Shown: positions 1 through 7,109, counted from the stretch's first letter. The stretch: 28,279 bases of DNA from CAZAPG01 sp964486935 (GCA_964486935.1 CAZAPG010000069.1:1-28279); one strand, 5' to 3'. The notes: a model not told the origin generated them from the letters alone. Program-made: numbers and translations.

Positions 1-52
1 GATTGATTTTTTTCGGACTTATTTTTTGTGATATCGAATTAGGTTGATGCGC

Positions 53-138
53 TTCTGGATAAATCTCTATCTTTGGGGGTTATCTGGAATTTTTTCTGTT
101 TTCTGTTGCCTGCGGGGGATTATCCAGAATTTTTTCGG
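53..138. repeat. AT-rich intergenic stretch with recurring TTATC(C/T)(A/G)GAA box
   Basis: The first 256 bases hold no convincing gene; a 61-codon ORF there has no family features. The box ATTATCCAGAA occurs at 119-129, a close copy GTTATCTGGAA at 79-89, and an inverted copy (TTCTGGATAAAT) near 53-64. The two direct copies each follow a run of five G and precede a T-rich tract, about 40 bp apart. This could be an operator array for a gene left of the window or a decayed repeat. I cannot tell which. Confidence 0.35.
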
Positions 139-256
139 CGATTTTCTGCTCTATTATACGGCAGTTTTTCGTCACGCGCCAGTGGTTTGTTATAGATTAT
201 CCCGTTTTTTTCCGGGCATCTCTTTTTGACCGCCCCGCAGGAGTCAGTTATCCTTA

Positions 257-1375
257 TCAGCCCAGCGGCAATGAGAAACCAAACGTGCTGCCGCGATTGA
301 CCCCCTCACTGCCGGCCCAAATGCGGCCGCCGTGCGCTTCGACCAGATGCCGGGCGATGGTCAGGCCAATACCGCTGCCGCCCCCGGCCCGGCTGCGCGA
401 TTTGTCAACCCGATAGAAACGAGTAAACAGGTGGGGCAAATGTTCGGCGGGAATGCCGGCGCCGTTATCCTGAATCAGCACCCTGATTTCCGCCGCGCCG
501 GTTTCGGCGGTAATATTGACCGCGCCCCCGGCCGGCGTGTACTGCAAGGCGTTGCCTACCAAATTTAACAAAATTTGCTGCACCCGGTCTTCGTCGGCCA
601 TAACCGGCGGCACTCTTTCGGGCAAATTTAGCTCCAGCCCAACCCCCTTCTCCTCAAACTGGGGTCTCAACCGGCCGGCCACCTGCCGGATAAGGTCGGC
701 CATAACCACGGCCTTGCGGTTAAGTTTAAAGGCCCCGGCCTCTACCCGGCTCAACTCTTGCAGGTCGTTAACCAGCCGTTGCAGCCGGTCGGCTTCGCGG
801 TACACCTGCTGGTATGTGCCCGGTTCGGCGGGCAAAACGCCATCCAGCAAACCCTCCATATACCCCTTAATGGTTGCCAGCGGCGTTCGCAATTCGTGCG
901 TTACATTGGCTATCAGCTCGCGCCGCATGGTTTCGGTTTGCTCCAGGCTAAAGGCCATTTGATTAAAGCTGCCGGCCAGTTGCCCCAACTCATCGCCGCT
1001 CACAACCTGCACCCGTTCGTGATAATGGCCGGCGGCAATGTGATGGCTGGCCTGCATCATCTGGCGGATAGGCGTGACCACCCGCCGGGAAACAAACAGG
1101 CTAACCAGAATGGCGCTGGCCAACCCGGTTACAGCCGAAAATAAGAGCGCCTCGGTTACGGCGGCCCGAAAACTGGTAAACAGGCCGGCGGCCATATGTT
1201 CCCCAATCTGGCGACCCATCATCTGCTGCATGTCCAGCATATGCCGGTTAAAGGCGGTTGGGATGGCCGATTCGGCGGCCACGGTCAGGGTGACAACCCC
1301 CACCACAACCACCACCATATACGAGGCCATCAACTTCCAGGTTAAACTATTTTTAAGGCGGTAGAGCCAGTTCAC
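257..1375 (-). CDS. HAMP-domain sensor histidine kinase (PhoR/BaeS-like)
   Basis: A 372-residue membrane sensor kinase that should autophosphorylate on His and pass the phosphate to the regulator encoded just upstream. Two membrane segments (about 13-33 and 74-96) flank a short external loop of about 40 residues, too small for a classic sensor domain. HAMP follows at about 97-148. The HisKA dimerisation domain carries NVTHELRTPL with H160. The HATPase domain shows the N-box (N275), DNGAGIP (303-309) and the glycine-rich GGGSGIGL (331-338). All key residues are present, so it looks functional. Its ATG overlaps the regulator's stop by 4 bases, which implies translational coupling. Family assignment is firm. 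The signal is unknown, although Pho-box-like repeats nearby hint at a phosphate-type system. Confidence 0.95.
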   Translation of the reverse strand: MNWLYRLKNSLTWKLMASYMVVVVVGVVTLTVAAESAIPTAFNRHMLDMQQMMGRQIGEHMAAGLFTSFRAAVTEALLFSAVTGLASAILVSLFVSRRVVTPIRQMMQASHHIAAGHYHERVQVVSGDELGQLAGSFNQMAFSLEQTETMRRELIANVTHELRTPLATIKGYMEGLLDGVLPAEPGTYQQVYREADRLQRLVNDLQELSRVEAGAFKLNRKAVVMADLIRQVAGRLRPQFEEKGVGLELNLPERVPPVMADEDRVQQILLNLVGNALQYTPAGGAVNITAETGAAEIRVLIQDNGAGIPAEHLPHLFTRFYRVDKSRSRAGGGSGIGLTIARHLVEAHGGRIWAGSEGVNRGSTFGFSLPLG

Positions 1376-2070
1376 GGCAATTCATCCTCAAAGCGATAGC
1401 CCACGCCGCGCACGGTTACAATCAAATCGGGCCGGGCCGGGTCGGTTTCAATTTTCTTGCGAATGTGGCCCAGATGAACGTCAACCACCCGCTCTTCGCC
1501 GTAAAAATCGTGGCCCCACACCCGCTCCAGCAACTGCTCGCGGCTTAATACCCGGCCCCGGTGTTCGGCCAGCGCCAGCAGCAAGTCAAATTCTATAGCG
1601 GTCAACTCTACCGGCCGGTCATCTTTCCAAACCTGCCGGGCGTCGGCGTCAAGCCGCAAATGTTTAAAAGTCAACACCTGGCTGTCCGGCGCCTCTCCGC
1701 GCCGGCCATAGCGGCGCAAGGCCGCCTTAATTCGGGCCACCAGTTCACGCGGGCTAAAGGGTTTGGTCAAATAATCATCGGCCCCCACCGATAGTCCCAC
1801 AATTTTATCCGTTTCTTCAGATTTAGCCGTCAACATAATAACATACACCTCCGACTCGCGGCGAAGTTGGGTCAGCAATTCAATTCCATCCATACCGGGC
1901 AGCATCACATCCAGCACAATCAGGTCTGGCTTGTAGCTGCGGGCCGCCCTTAAACCGGCGGGGCCATCCATAGCGGTGTAAACCTGATACCCTTCCGGGC
2001 GCAGGTAGGCCGTCACTAAATTGATTATGCTTTCTTCATCATCAATCAGCAGAATTTTAGCGCCAGACAT
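1372..2070 (-). CDS. OmpR/PhoB-family response regulator
   Basis: A 232-residue two-domain regulator. The receiver domain (1-120) has acidic residues D10/D11, phospho-acceptor D54 in VLDVMLPGMDG, T81 and K103. The C-terminal winged helix (about 130-230) ends with the typical VRGVGYRF motif of OmpR/PhoB proteins. It is the first gene of a two-gene operon with the histidine kinase. A strong ribosome-binding site (GAGGAG, about 6 bases upstream) supports the ATG at 2070. Proteins of this class bind tandem direct repeats about 11 bp apart, and such repeats lie upstream at 2286-2329. The link between them is an inference. Confidence 0.95.
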   Translation of the reverse strand: MSGAKILLIDDEESIINLVTAYLRPEGYQVYTAMDGPAGLRAARSYKPDLIVLDVMLPGMDGIELLTQLRRESEVYVIMLTAKSEETDKIVGLSVGADDYLTKPFSPRELVARIKAALRRYGRRGEAPDSQVLTFKHLRLDADARQVWKDDRPVELTAIEFDLLLALAEHRGRVLSREQLLERVWGHDFYGEERVVDVHLGHIRKKIETDPARPDLIVTVRGVGYRFEDELP

Positions 2071-2095
2071 CGGCCTGCTCCTCTGAAAATAAAAT

Positions 2096-2183
2096 TACGC
2101 AGAGTTACCCGGAGACCTCACAAAGCCACACAGAGAAATATTAAAAAACTTTGTGTCGCTCTGTGTCATCTTTGCGTTCTCAG
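2096..2183. repeat. Degenerate heptamer repeat, two inverted half-arrays
   Basis: Two arms face each other around an A/T-rich centre at about 2138-2148. The right arm (2149-2183) reads as five 7-bp units of the CTTTGTG/GTGTCAT type. The left arm (2096-2137) is a related set in the opposite orientation, with CTCTGTG and GGCTTTGTG on the minus strand. It occupies the leader of the response-regulator gene. The 67-codon ORF crossing it is an artefact of the repeat. It resembles the other 7-bp arrays in the window and is probably a dispersed genome repeat. Confidence 0.55.
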
Positions 2184-2285
2184 TGTTCCAAATTTTCATT
2201 CTCGGCGCTGCGCCGTAGGCTCGGTCACATTTTATTCTACCCCACATCTTTAAAGTTTGCTTAATCACAATTTTTGCATACAGGC

Positions 2286-2343
2286 AATCTTTACACAATC
2301 TTCATAAAACCTTCGCCGTAACTTCAAACTTGCCGCCTATAGT
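2286..2343 (+). promoter_or_regulatory. Four tandem 11-bp repeats (Pho-box-like) plus -10 TATAGT
   Basis: Four consecutive 11-bp units start at 2286, 2297, 2308 and 2319. Each has the pattern (A/T)A(A/C)CTT at its left end: AATCTTTACAC, AATCTTCATAA, AACCTTCGCCG, TAACTTCAAAC. The last unit ends at 2329, and TATAGT (2338-2343) follows 8 bases later with no good -35 element. This matches how PhoB-type activators sit over the -35 position. The likely target is the rightward lipoprotein gene. A weaker set of A/T-rich 11-bp units at about 2246-2278 precedes a TAGAAT (2239-2234) on the minus strand and could serve the regulator gene itself. Confidence 0.6.
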
Positions 2344-2509
2344 AGAATTTATCGGAAATAAACCATGGTCGTTTCATGTCATTTCGAATGGAGCAAAGCG
2401 GAATGAGAAATCCCTACAGAGTTGCTTGGCAAGCCCACTTTTCAGGGATTTCTCGCTCATTCTTCGCTCGAAATGACATGCTTGCTTATTTCCGACAATG
2501 TCTAGTAAA
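2339..2509. repeat. Long imperfect inverted repeat (REP/MITE-like)
   Basis: Left and right arms pair over most of ~170 bases. TCGGAAATAA (2352-2361) matches TTATTTCCGA (2486-2495). CATGTCATTTCGA (2375-2387) matches TCGAAATGACATG (2468-2480). GAGAAATCCCT (about 2405-2415) matches AGGGATTTCTC (about 2445-2455). The left arm has a few extra bases between matching blocks. The motif GTCATTTCGA...GAAATCCC is of the type seen as dispersed palindromes in many bacterial genomes. It lies between the Pho-box-like promoter and the lipoprotein start, so its transcript would form a very long hairpin. I see no transposase and no clear target-site duplication. Confidence 0.75.
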
Positions 2510-2548
2510 TAACAAGCAAGACAAATTTGAGCCAACCGAGGGATACAA

Positions 2549-3151
2549 ATGAATCGCAAAAATCAACCCGGCGTTTATCGCCGGGCAATAAACAACAAAA
2601 TAATCCGGCTGTTACTTTTGCTGAGCGGAGCAATTATTTTAAGCGGCTGTGCGGGTAGTTCCGGGCGCATCAAATTAACAGAATTGCAACTGGCGCCCCT
2701 GGCCGACATGCCGGATTTTGCGCAAAGCGCCTCGCCCGAAGCGCAAGAGGCTTACCGTTTTGCCGTCGCCTACCCCCAACAGTTGGAGTATATCCCCTGT
2801 TACTGCGGCTGCAATTCGCTGGGCCACAAAAACAATTTAGAGTGTTACCTCAAACCGTCGGGCCAGGCCGTTGAGTTTGATAACCACGCCGCCTTCTGCG
2901 GGGTATGTATCGACATTACCCGCGATGTGATGCAATTAACCCGCGAGGGCAAAGCCCTGGCCGATATCAGAAACTTTATCGACGCCAAATACAGCAAATC
3001 CGGCCCCTCCACCGAGACCGAACCGGTGCCCGACAGTGTTTCAACTTTTGTCGGGCCGCAACCAGAAACTCATCCAGACCCGCACCAGCCCGAAACCAAC
3101 TCTGTAAGCTGCGGCGCGGTTGAGGCGGTAAATTCTTGCGGCAAAAATTAA
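2549..3151 (+). CDS. PCYCGC-motif lipoprotein
   Basis: A 200-residue secreted, lipid-anchored protein of the PCYCGC family, whose function is not established. A signal peptide (hydrophobic about 18-32) ends in lipobox LSGC with C34. The signature IPCYCGC lies at about 82-88 (C84, C86, C88), followed by C99 and an FCGVC pair (C117, C120). This is a six-cysteine cluster that could bind metal or form disulfides. The last ~50 residues are Pro/Thr/Glu-rich and low in complexity, with two late cysteines (SCGA and SCGK). GAGGGA about 8 bases before the ATG supports the start. It stands behind the Pho-box-like promoter and the inverted repeat. A metal-handling or redox role is a guess from the cysteines only. 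Confidence 0.85.
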   Translation: MNRKNQPGVYRRAINNKIIRLLLLLSGAIILSGCAGSSGRIKLTELQLAPLADMPDFAQSASPEAQEAYRFAVAYPQQLEYIPCYCGCNSLGHKNNLECYLKPSGQAVEFDNHAAFCGVCIDITRDVMQLTREGKALADIRNFIDAKYSKSGPSTETEPVPDSVSTFVGPQPETHPDPHQPETNSVSCGAVEAVNSCGKN

Positions 3152-3175
3152 ACCGCTCAACCGCAAATGGACTAA

Positions 3176-3204
3176 TTGCCAAATTGGGCCGGGGGCCGTA
3201 AGAT
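3176..3204 (+). promoter_or_regulatory. Possible promoter of the GT87 gene
   Basis: TTGCCA (3176-3181), 17 bases, then TAAGAT (3199-3204). The expected start of transcription falls at or next to the ATG at 3211, which would give a leaderless mRNA. No clear ribosome-binding site precedes that ATG, which agrees. The -10 matches only four of six consensus bases. Confidence 0.4.
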
Positions 3205-3210
3205 AACCGC

Positions 3211-4419
3211 ATGCAGCGGCTGGCAACCTGGCTTATCCTACCCATTGTAACTCTGTGGTTTACCGGGCAAGTGCTTTACCCCGCCGGCGCGCAGTTGACT
3301 CACGGCTTTGCGGCCTACTACACCGCGGCCAAACTGGTCCAAAACCATCAATTTTCTGCCGCCGTCTACCAACCGCAATTTTTCAGGCCCCTGGTCGAGG
3401 CCGCCAGCCGCCGGCAAGTCAGCGATATTTACAACGCCAACCCGCCCACCACCGCCCTGATGTTCTGGCCGCTCAGCTTCTTCATCATCCAGCAAGCCAG
3501 AATCATCTGGACCGCCCTCAACGCCCTCATGCTCTGGGCCGGGTTGCTGCTGCTTGTGTTTACATTTGCCAGGCCGCCCCAGCCGGCTGGGGTGGCCTGG
3601 TTGCTTTCGCTGGGCATGCTCTTTCAGCCGGCCATCGAAAATATCAGGCTGGGGCAAGCCTATCTTTTAATGTTTCTGCTGCTCACGGCGGCGCTGGCCG
3701 CCTGGCAGCGACGATATGATGCCGCCGGCGGCGCGGCCCTGGCCCTGGCCCTGCTGTTAAAAACAAGCGGCTGGCCGCTGTTGCCTATGCTGGCCTGGCA
3801 GCAGCGCCGGCGCTACATCGGCTGGGCGGGGGGCATTGTTGCCAGCGTGGTTGCGTTAACGCTAACCATCTTCCCCCTGGCCGCCTGGCAGGCATACCTG
3901 GCCCTGCTGCTGCAAACCACCGCCGCGCCGCAGGTCTGCGCCACAGCCTACCAAACCACGCGCAGTTTGTTGTGCCGGCTATTTATTTTTAATGACTTCT
4001 GGAGTCCGGCCCCGGTGGTCAACCTGCCCTGGCTGGCCCACGGGCTGTTCTGGCTGCTGGCAGCGGCTACGCTGGCGGCGGCCTTTGTTATCAACCGGCG
4101 CAACCCCTTGCCGGCGCTGCTCTACCTGCTGGCCTGGGGCGTTATTTTTGCCCCGCTGGGCGAGCAGTACCACCACACGCTGGTGCTTGTTCCCCTGGGC
4201 TGGCTGGTGATAAAGTGGGACAATTTGCCGTTTACTACCAGAATTTTTTCGGCAGTCGCTATGGCCGGTTACTTGATTCCGCTTCGCATCGGCGGCCCCG
4301 GCTTTGAGCCGGGTTGGTGGGCGCTTCTTGCCTATCCGCGCCTGTATAGCGGCTGGTTGGTGCTGTTGGCCCTTTTCAGCCTGGCCGGCGCGGTCAAGGG
4401 CAAAGCGCCACAAATTTGA
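3211..4419 (+). CDS. GT87-like (DUF2029) membrane glycosyltransferase
   Basis: A 402-residue protein with about nine to ten membrane helices. It fits the GT87/DUF2029 group of polyprenol-phosphate-sugar-dependent transferases (the PimE type), which act on the outer face of the membrane. Supporting motifs are FAAYYTAAKLV near residues 29-39, the loop NANPPTTALMFWPLS at about 75-90, and GQAYLLMFLLLTAAL (about 147-161). The length is usual for the family. The gene is on the same strand as the upstream lipoprotein (59-base gap) and could be cotranscribed or use its own weak promoter. Its stop codon lies inside the -35 element of the toxin-antitoxin promoter. Acceptor and sugar are unknown. Confidence 0.8.
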   Translation: MQRLATWLILPIVTLWFTGQVLYPAGAQLTHGFAAYYTAAKLVQNHQFSAAVYQPQFFRPLVEAASRRQVSDIYNANPPTTALMFWPLSFFIIQQARIIWTALNALMLWAGLLLLVFTFARPPQPAGVAWLLSLGMLFQPAIENIRLGQAYLLMFLLLTAALAAWQRRYDAAGGAALALALLLKTSGWPLLPMLAWQQRRRYIGWAGGIVASVVALTLTIFPLAAWQAYLALLLQTTAAPQVCATAYQTTRSLLCRLFIFNDFWSPAPVVNLPWLAHGLFWLLAAATLAAAFVINRRNPLPALLYLLAWGVIFAPLGEQYHHTLVLVPLGWLVIKWDNLPFTTRIFSAVAMAGYLIPLRIGGPGFEPGWWALLAYPRLYSGWLVLLALFSLAGAVKGKAPQI

Positions 4420-4444
4420 TGCTCGCTTCAGCGGGCAGTATAAT
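4416..4444 (+). promoter_or_regulatory. Sigma70-type promoter of the toxin-antitoxin pair with internal palindrome
   Basis: TTGATG (4416-4421), a 17-base spacer and a perfect TATAAT (4439-4444). The palindrome CGCTTCAGCG (4424-4433) lies in the spacer, where an autorepressing antitoxin would be expected to bind. The -35 overlaps the stop codon of the preceding glycosyltransferase gene. Confidence 0.7.
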
Positions 4445-4473
4445 AACCGCACCCTGCTTAAAAGGAGTAAGCT

Positions 4474-4713
4474 ATGGCAACCTTAACCATTGAATTGCCA
4501 GATGAATTGGTTGAACAGGTTCAAGAACGAGGCATCTCGCCACAACGGCTGGAAACCGTGGTTATTCGTTTAGTACAGGAACTTTTGCGCGAATGGGATG
4601 AAAATAAGGTGTCATCTGCTGCGGCCGAACAAGTCTGGTCCGATGGTGAAGCCTTTGCCCGGCGGGTCATTGCCAATAACCGCGCCCTTTTTGAAGAATT
4701 AGCGCAACTTTGA
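4474..4713 (+). CDS. Antitoxin of a Doc/Fic-type toxin-antitoxin pair
   Basis: A 79-residue protein that should repress its own promoter and neutralise the toxin encoded next. The N-terminus (TLTIELPDELVEQVQERG, then a helix) resembles a ribbon-helix-helix-type DNA-binding region. The C-terminal helix ARRVIANNRALFEELAQL looks like the Phd tail that inserts into Doc toxins. AAGGAG about 7 bases before the ATG is a strong ribosome-binding site. The stop codon overlaps the toxin start by one base (TGATG). I do not recognise a specific family; the call rests on size, ends and partner. Confidence 0.75.
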   Translation: MATLTIELPDELVEQVQERGISPQRLETVVIRLVQELLREWDENKVSSAAAEQVWSDGEAFARRVIANNRALFEELAQL

Positions 4714-5165
4714 TGGCCGAAGGTGAAGGTTACGCCAATACAATTGCAGAGTTATTGGTTCAGATTTATCGCATCCACGAAATTGTCATCCAAGAAAGCG
4801 GCGGTTTAGAAGGGTTGCGCGATGGGACAATGCTCCATGCGGCTGTTGCCCGCCCTTTTAGTACGTTTGCCGGAGAAGAGCTTTATCCCGATGATTTTGA
4901 AAAGGCCGCCGCCTTATTTCATTCGTTGATTAAGAGTCACCCCTTTTTGGATGGCGCCAAGCGAACCGCCTTTTTAGCTACCATTTACTTTTTAGAGAAC
5001 CGGGGCTATCCAATTCCAGAATATCTGCCTAAAGATGAAGTCATCCGCTTTTGCCTCGAGGTGGCCGAGGAGAATATTCGCCGGTCCAAAAATCCTTCCC
5101 TTCAGCCCATAACCATTGCCCATATTGCCGCCTGGTTTCAACGGCTGGTAGCCATCCCCCGTTAG
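4713..5165 (+). CDS. Doc/Fic-family toxin (death-on-curing-like)
   Basis: About 150 residues. An in-frame TTG one codon upstream (4710) is a less likely start than the ATG overlapping the antitoxin stop. Doc-type Fic proteins transfer a phosphate or nucleotide group to cell targets such as elongation factor Tu. The N-terminal helices and the segment LRDGTMLHAAVARPFSTF...LYPDDFEKAAALFHSL are typical of Doc-like proteins. The active loop reads HPFLDGAKRTA (His at about residue 76). The His, Phe, acidic residue, Lys and Arg are kept, but the usual Asn of DGNKR is Ala. The protein is otherwise full length. Its stop overlaps the convergent amidohydrolase stop by 3 bases. Confidence 0.88.
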   Translation: MAEGEGYANTIAELLVQIYRIHEIVIQESGGLEGLRDGTMLHAAVARPFSTFAGEELYPDDFEKAAALFHSLIKSHPFLDGAKRTAFLATIYFLENRGYPIPEYLPKDEVIRFCLEVAEENIRRSKNPSLQPITIAHIAAWFQRLVAIPR

Positions 5166-6388
5166 CCCGCCCAAACCCCCGGCTCTTGCGCCGACGCCTT
5201 CTTCAAACGCCGCACAATTTTACTTGCCATTAGCTTTTCAACGCGGTCAACCCAAATTGGGGCGAATTTGGTTTTTGTGGCCGCAAACAGCGGCTGCATG
5301 CGCGGCGAACCAACCCGCGGCCGGCCGCCAACCATCACCAACTCCAGGGCAGCCCGATTTGCATTGAAAAGGTGGGCAAAAACATCGGCGCCGGTTGGGG
5401 CAGGCAGCAGCGCCAAATCGGCCAGGCCGCCAACCACAAGCTGCCCCCGGCCATCGTTAGGCAGCCGCAACACCCGCGCTGCGCCAACCGTTACGGCTCT
5501 AAAAAGGTCTTGCGCCGAAAGCTGGCCTGTTTCCTCTGCCACCCGCAATTCGGCCAGTAAATCAAACTCGCCGCTCAGGCGCGAATCGCTGCCCAGAGCC
5601 AGTTTGCCGGCCCGGGCCAAATCCCTCACCTGCGCGGTTTGTCCAAACATAAACAGGTTCGATCCCGGACACCAGATTAGCCCGCCGCCCCGCGCCAGCA
5701 GGGTTTGCCGCTGGCGACCCGTCAGGCCGACGCCGTGTACCGGCACCGTATTTGGCCGCACCAGCCCCATCCGGTCGAGCCGGTCAAATTCTTCGGCGGC
5801 GGTCTGGTCAACCCCTTCAGCCAGGTGGATAATCCAGGGGTGGTCTGCCGGGGTTTGTTGGTAGCTGGCCTGGGGACTCTCCCCCCTGAAGAGGGAGTGG
5901 CAAAAGTTATAGTTTCTAACTATGCGAATACACTGTTCCCGGCGCAGCGGGCGATGCAGCGGGTTGTGATGGCAAACGGTTGTAACCCCGCTGAGTAAAT
6001 TTTTTAGCAGGCCGACCAGCAGCCGGTCGGCCAGAGGTTGTTGGCGGGGTTCCGTCAGGTTGGGGTCGCTGTTAAAGCGGGCTTCGATATCCTCAATCCA
6101 TTGCAACGAGTGGCTATATCGCTCCCGGTATTTCAGGCGTTTGAAGGTGTTCAGTTCCAGGTGGTCGTGGGCATTAATCAGGCCGGGGATGAGCAATCCC
6201 CCCCGGCCGTCAACAATCACATCGCTGCGGCGCGGGGGCGCGTCGATGGCCGTCACCCGTTCGCCCTCCACGCGCAGCGAATGGCCGGCCGGCCCGGCGG
6301 CGTTGAGGATGGTGACATTGGTAAAATAGAGGGAGGAGCGGAAGGTGAAACGCGAGACGTAATGGGTGAGGCGTGATGTTAGCAACAT
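5162..6388 (-). CDS. Metal-dependent amidohydrolase family protein
   Basis: About 408 residues of the amidohydrolase superfamily, the group that includes cytosine-deaminase and ATZ/TRZ-like hydrolases. The N-terminal beta part (FTNVTILN, IVDGRGGLLIPGLINAHDH) carries the HxH metal pair. Further metal or catalytic candidates are the HLAEG histidine (about 187), VHGVGL (about 217) and LALGSD (about 267). The barrel ends with the usual GVTVGAARVL-like and GQLVVGGLADLALL segments. It is the last gene of the nine-gene leftward operon. The first ~20 residues come from repeat sequence (6344-6378), so the start is uncertain: ATG 6388 or TTG 6397, neither with a good ribosome-binding site. Substrate unknown. 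Confidence 0.85.
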   Translation of the reverse strand: MLLTSRLTHYVSRFTFRSSLYFTNVTILNAAGPAGHSLRVEGERVTAIDAPPRRSDVIVDGRGGLLIPGLINAHDHLELNTFKRLKYRERYSHSLQWIEDIEARFNSDPNLTEPRQQPLADRLLVGLLKNLLSGVTTVCHHNPLHRPLRREQCIRIVRNYNFCHSLFRGESPQASYQQTPADHPWIIHLAEGVDQTAAEEFDRLDRMGLVRPNTVPVHGVGLTGRQRQTLLARGGGLIWCPGSNLFMFGQTAQVRDLARAGKLALGSDSRLSGEFDLLAELRVAEETGQLSAQDLFRAVTVGAARVLRLPNDGRGQLVVGGLADLALLPAPTGADVFAHLFNANRAALELVMVGGRPRVGSPRMQPLFAATKTKFAPIWVDRVEKLMASKIVRRLKKASAQEPGVWAG

Positions 6389-6425
6389 GCAATCCAAAAC
6401 CCGAAACCCGTTACCCCTTTACCGC
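6344..6425. repeat. Degenerate heptamer arrays at a gene junction
   Basis: Five 7-bp units of the GGTGAAA/CGTGATG type run from 6344 to 6378 and encode the N-terminus of the amidohydrolase. After a 12-base gap, about five more units of the AACCCGA/AACCCGT type run from 6391 to 6425. The stop codon of the methyltransferase (6411-6413) and both candidate starts of the amidohydrolase (6388, 6397) lie in or between the arrays. Confidence 0.55.
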
Positions 6426-7109
6426 TTTGATGACCAATACGGCCGGAAAGTGGCGATACTCCGGCGGGCCATGCTCGCCCAGCAGCGGCTCGCGGATGGC
6501 CTCAATTGTAAGGCCCGCCTGCCGGCAGGCTTGCTGGTGGCGGCTGTACAGGTGCGGGTAATGTTGCAGGCTGTAGGTTGTGCCGTGGTGGATAAATGTA
6601 CGCTGCCAGCCGGCCAGCGTTCCAAACGGGTGAAAATCAGAATAGAGCAGCGCGCCGCCGGAGCGAAGCGCGCGCCCCGCTTCTGCCAGCAGCCGCTCCA
6701 GATTTTGCTCGTGGCCGACAGCCAGGCCGCAGGTGATAAGGTCAAACGTTTCACCGGCAAATGGCAGGGGGAAAAAGGGAGCGCGGGTCAGGCGGTAATT
6801 GGTAACTGGTGATTGGTAACTGGCCGCCTGGGCCAGCATGTCGGGCGAGTAATCTGCGCCGACAAGCTGCCCGGCGCGGCGCTGCCCCATCAGCAGCATG
6901 TACCGCCCGCTGCCGCAGGCCAAATCCAGGCAAACCAGGCCCGTGAGGTCATCGGGCAGCAGGCCGAGCATCGCTTCTTGCTCAAGCGTCATCAACGGAT
7001 TGTGCGCGGTGGGGGGGTAATTTTTGGCCCAGGCCGCGTAGCCGGCCAGAATGTCAACAGGTGTGGGGGGGCGTTTGCGCCGAAAATACCTGATAAACGG
7101 AATTTTCAT
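6411..7109 (-). CDS. Class I SAM-dependent methyltransferase
   Basis: A 232-residue Rossmann-fold methyltransferase of the Methyltransf_11/UbiE/BioC type. The SAM-binding motif I is LDLACGSG (61-68), the acidic residue after strand 2 is D86 in VGADYS, and the motif II region is LPFAGETFDLITC (115-127). The N-terminal YAAWAKNYPPTAHNPLM segment is typical of small-molecule methyltransferases. It sits in the leftward operon between a radical SAM gene and the amidohydrolase. Residues about 96-106 are encoded by a 7-bp repeat array, a likely in-frame insertion between D86 and motif II. Substrate unknown. Confidence 0.88.
   Translation of the reverse strand: MKIPFIRYFRRKRPPTPVDILAGYAAWAKNYPPTAHNPLMTLEQEAMLGLLPDDLTGLVCLDLACGSGRYMLLMGQRRAGQLVGADYSPDMLAQAASYQSPVTNYRLTRAPFFPLPFAGETFDLITCGLAVGHEQNLERLLAEAGRALRSGGALLYSDFHPFGTLAGWQRTFIHHGTTYSLQHYPHLYSRHQQACRQAGLTIEAIREPLLGEHGPPEYRHFPAVLVIKAVKG
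6794..6823. repeat. Heptamer tandem repeat inside a methyltransferase gene
   Basis: Slightly more than four 7-bp units, GGTAATT, GGTAACT, GGTGATT and GGTAACT, lie in tandem within the coding sequence. This is the same unit (rotated: TTGGTAA) as the array at 9195-9247 in the other methyltransferase gene. Confidence 0.8.

Noticed and set aside
44..229. 61-codon ORF in the left AT-rich region
   Set aside because: No family features, no ribosome-binding site, composition driven by T-runs, and it overlaps the repeated boxes.
2095..2298. 67-codon leftward ORF upstream of the response regulator
   Set aside because: It is read through the 2096-2183 repeat and the A/T-rich 11-bp boxes; no protein-like pattern.
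2375..2480. Complete insertion sequence or MITE
   Set aside because: No transposase and no target-site duplication could be shown, so it is listed only as an inverted repeat.
2374..2559. 61-codon leftward ORF
   Set aside because: Lies almost wholly in the inverted repeat; the open frame follows from the palindrome.
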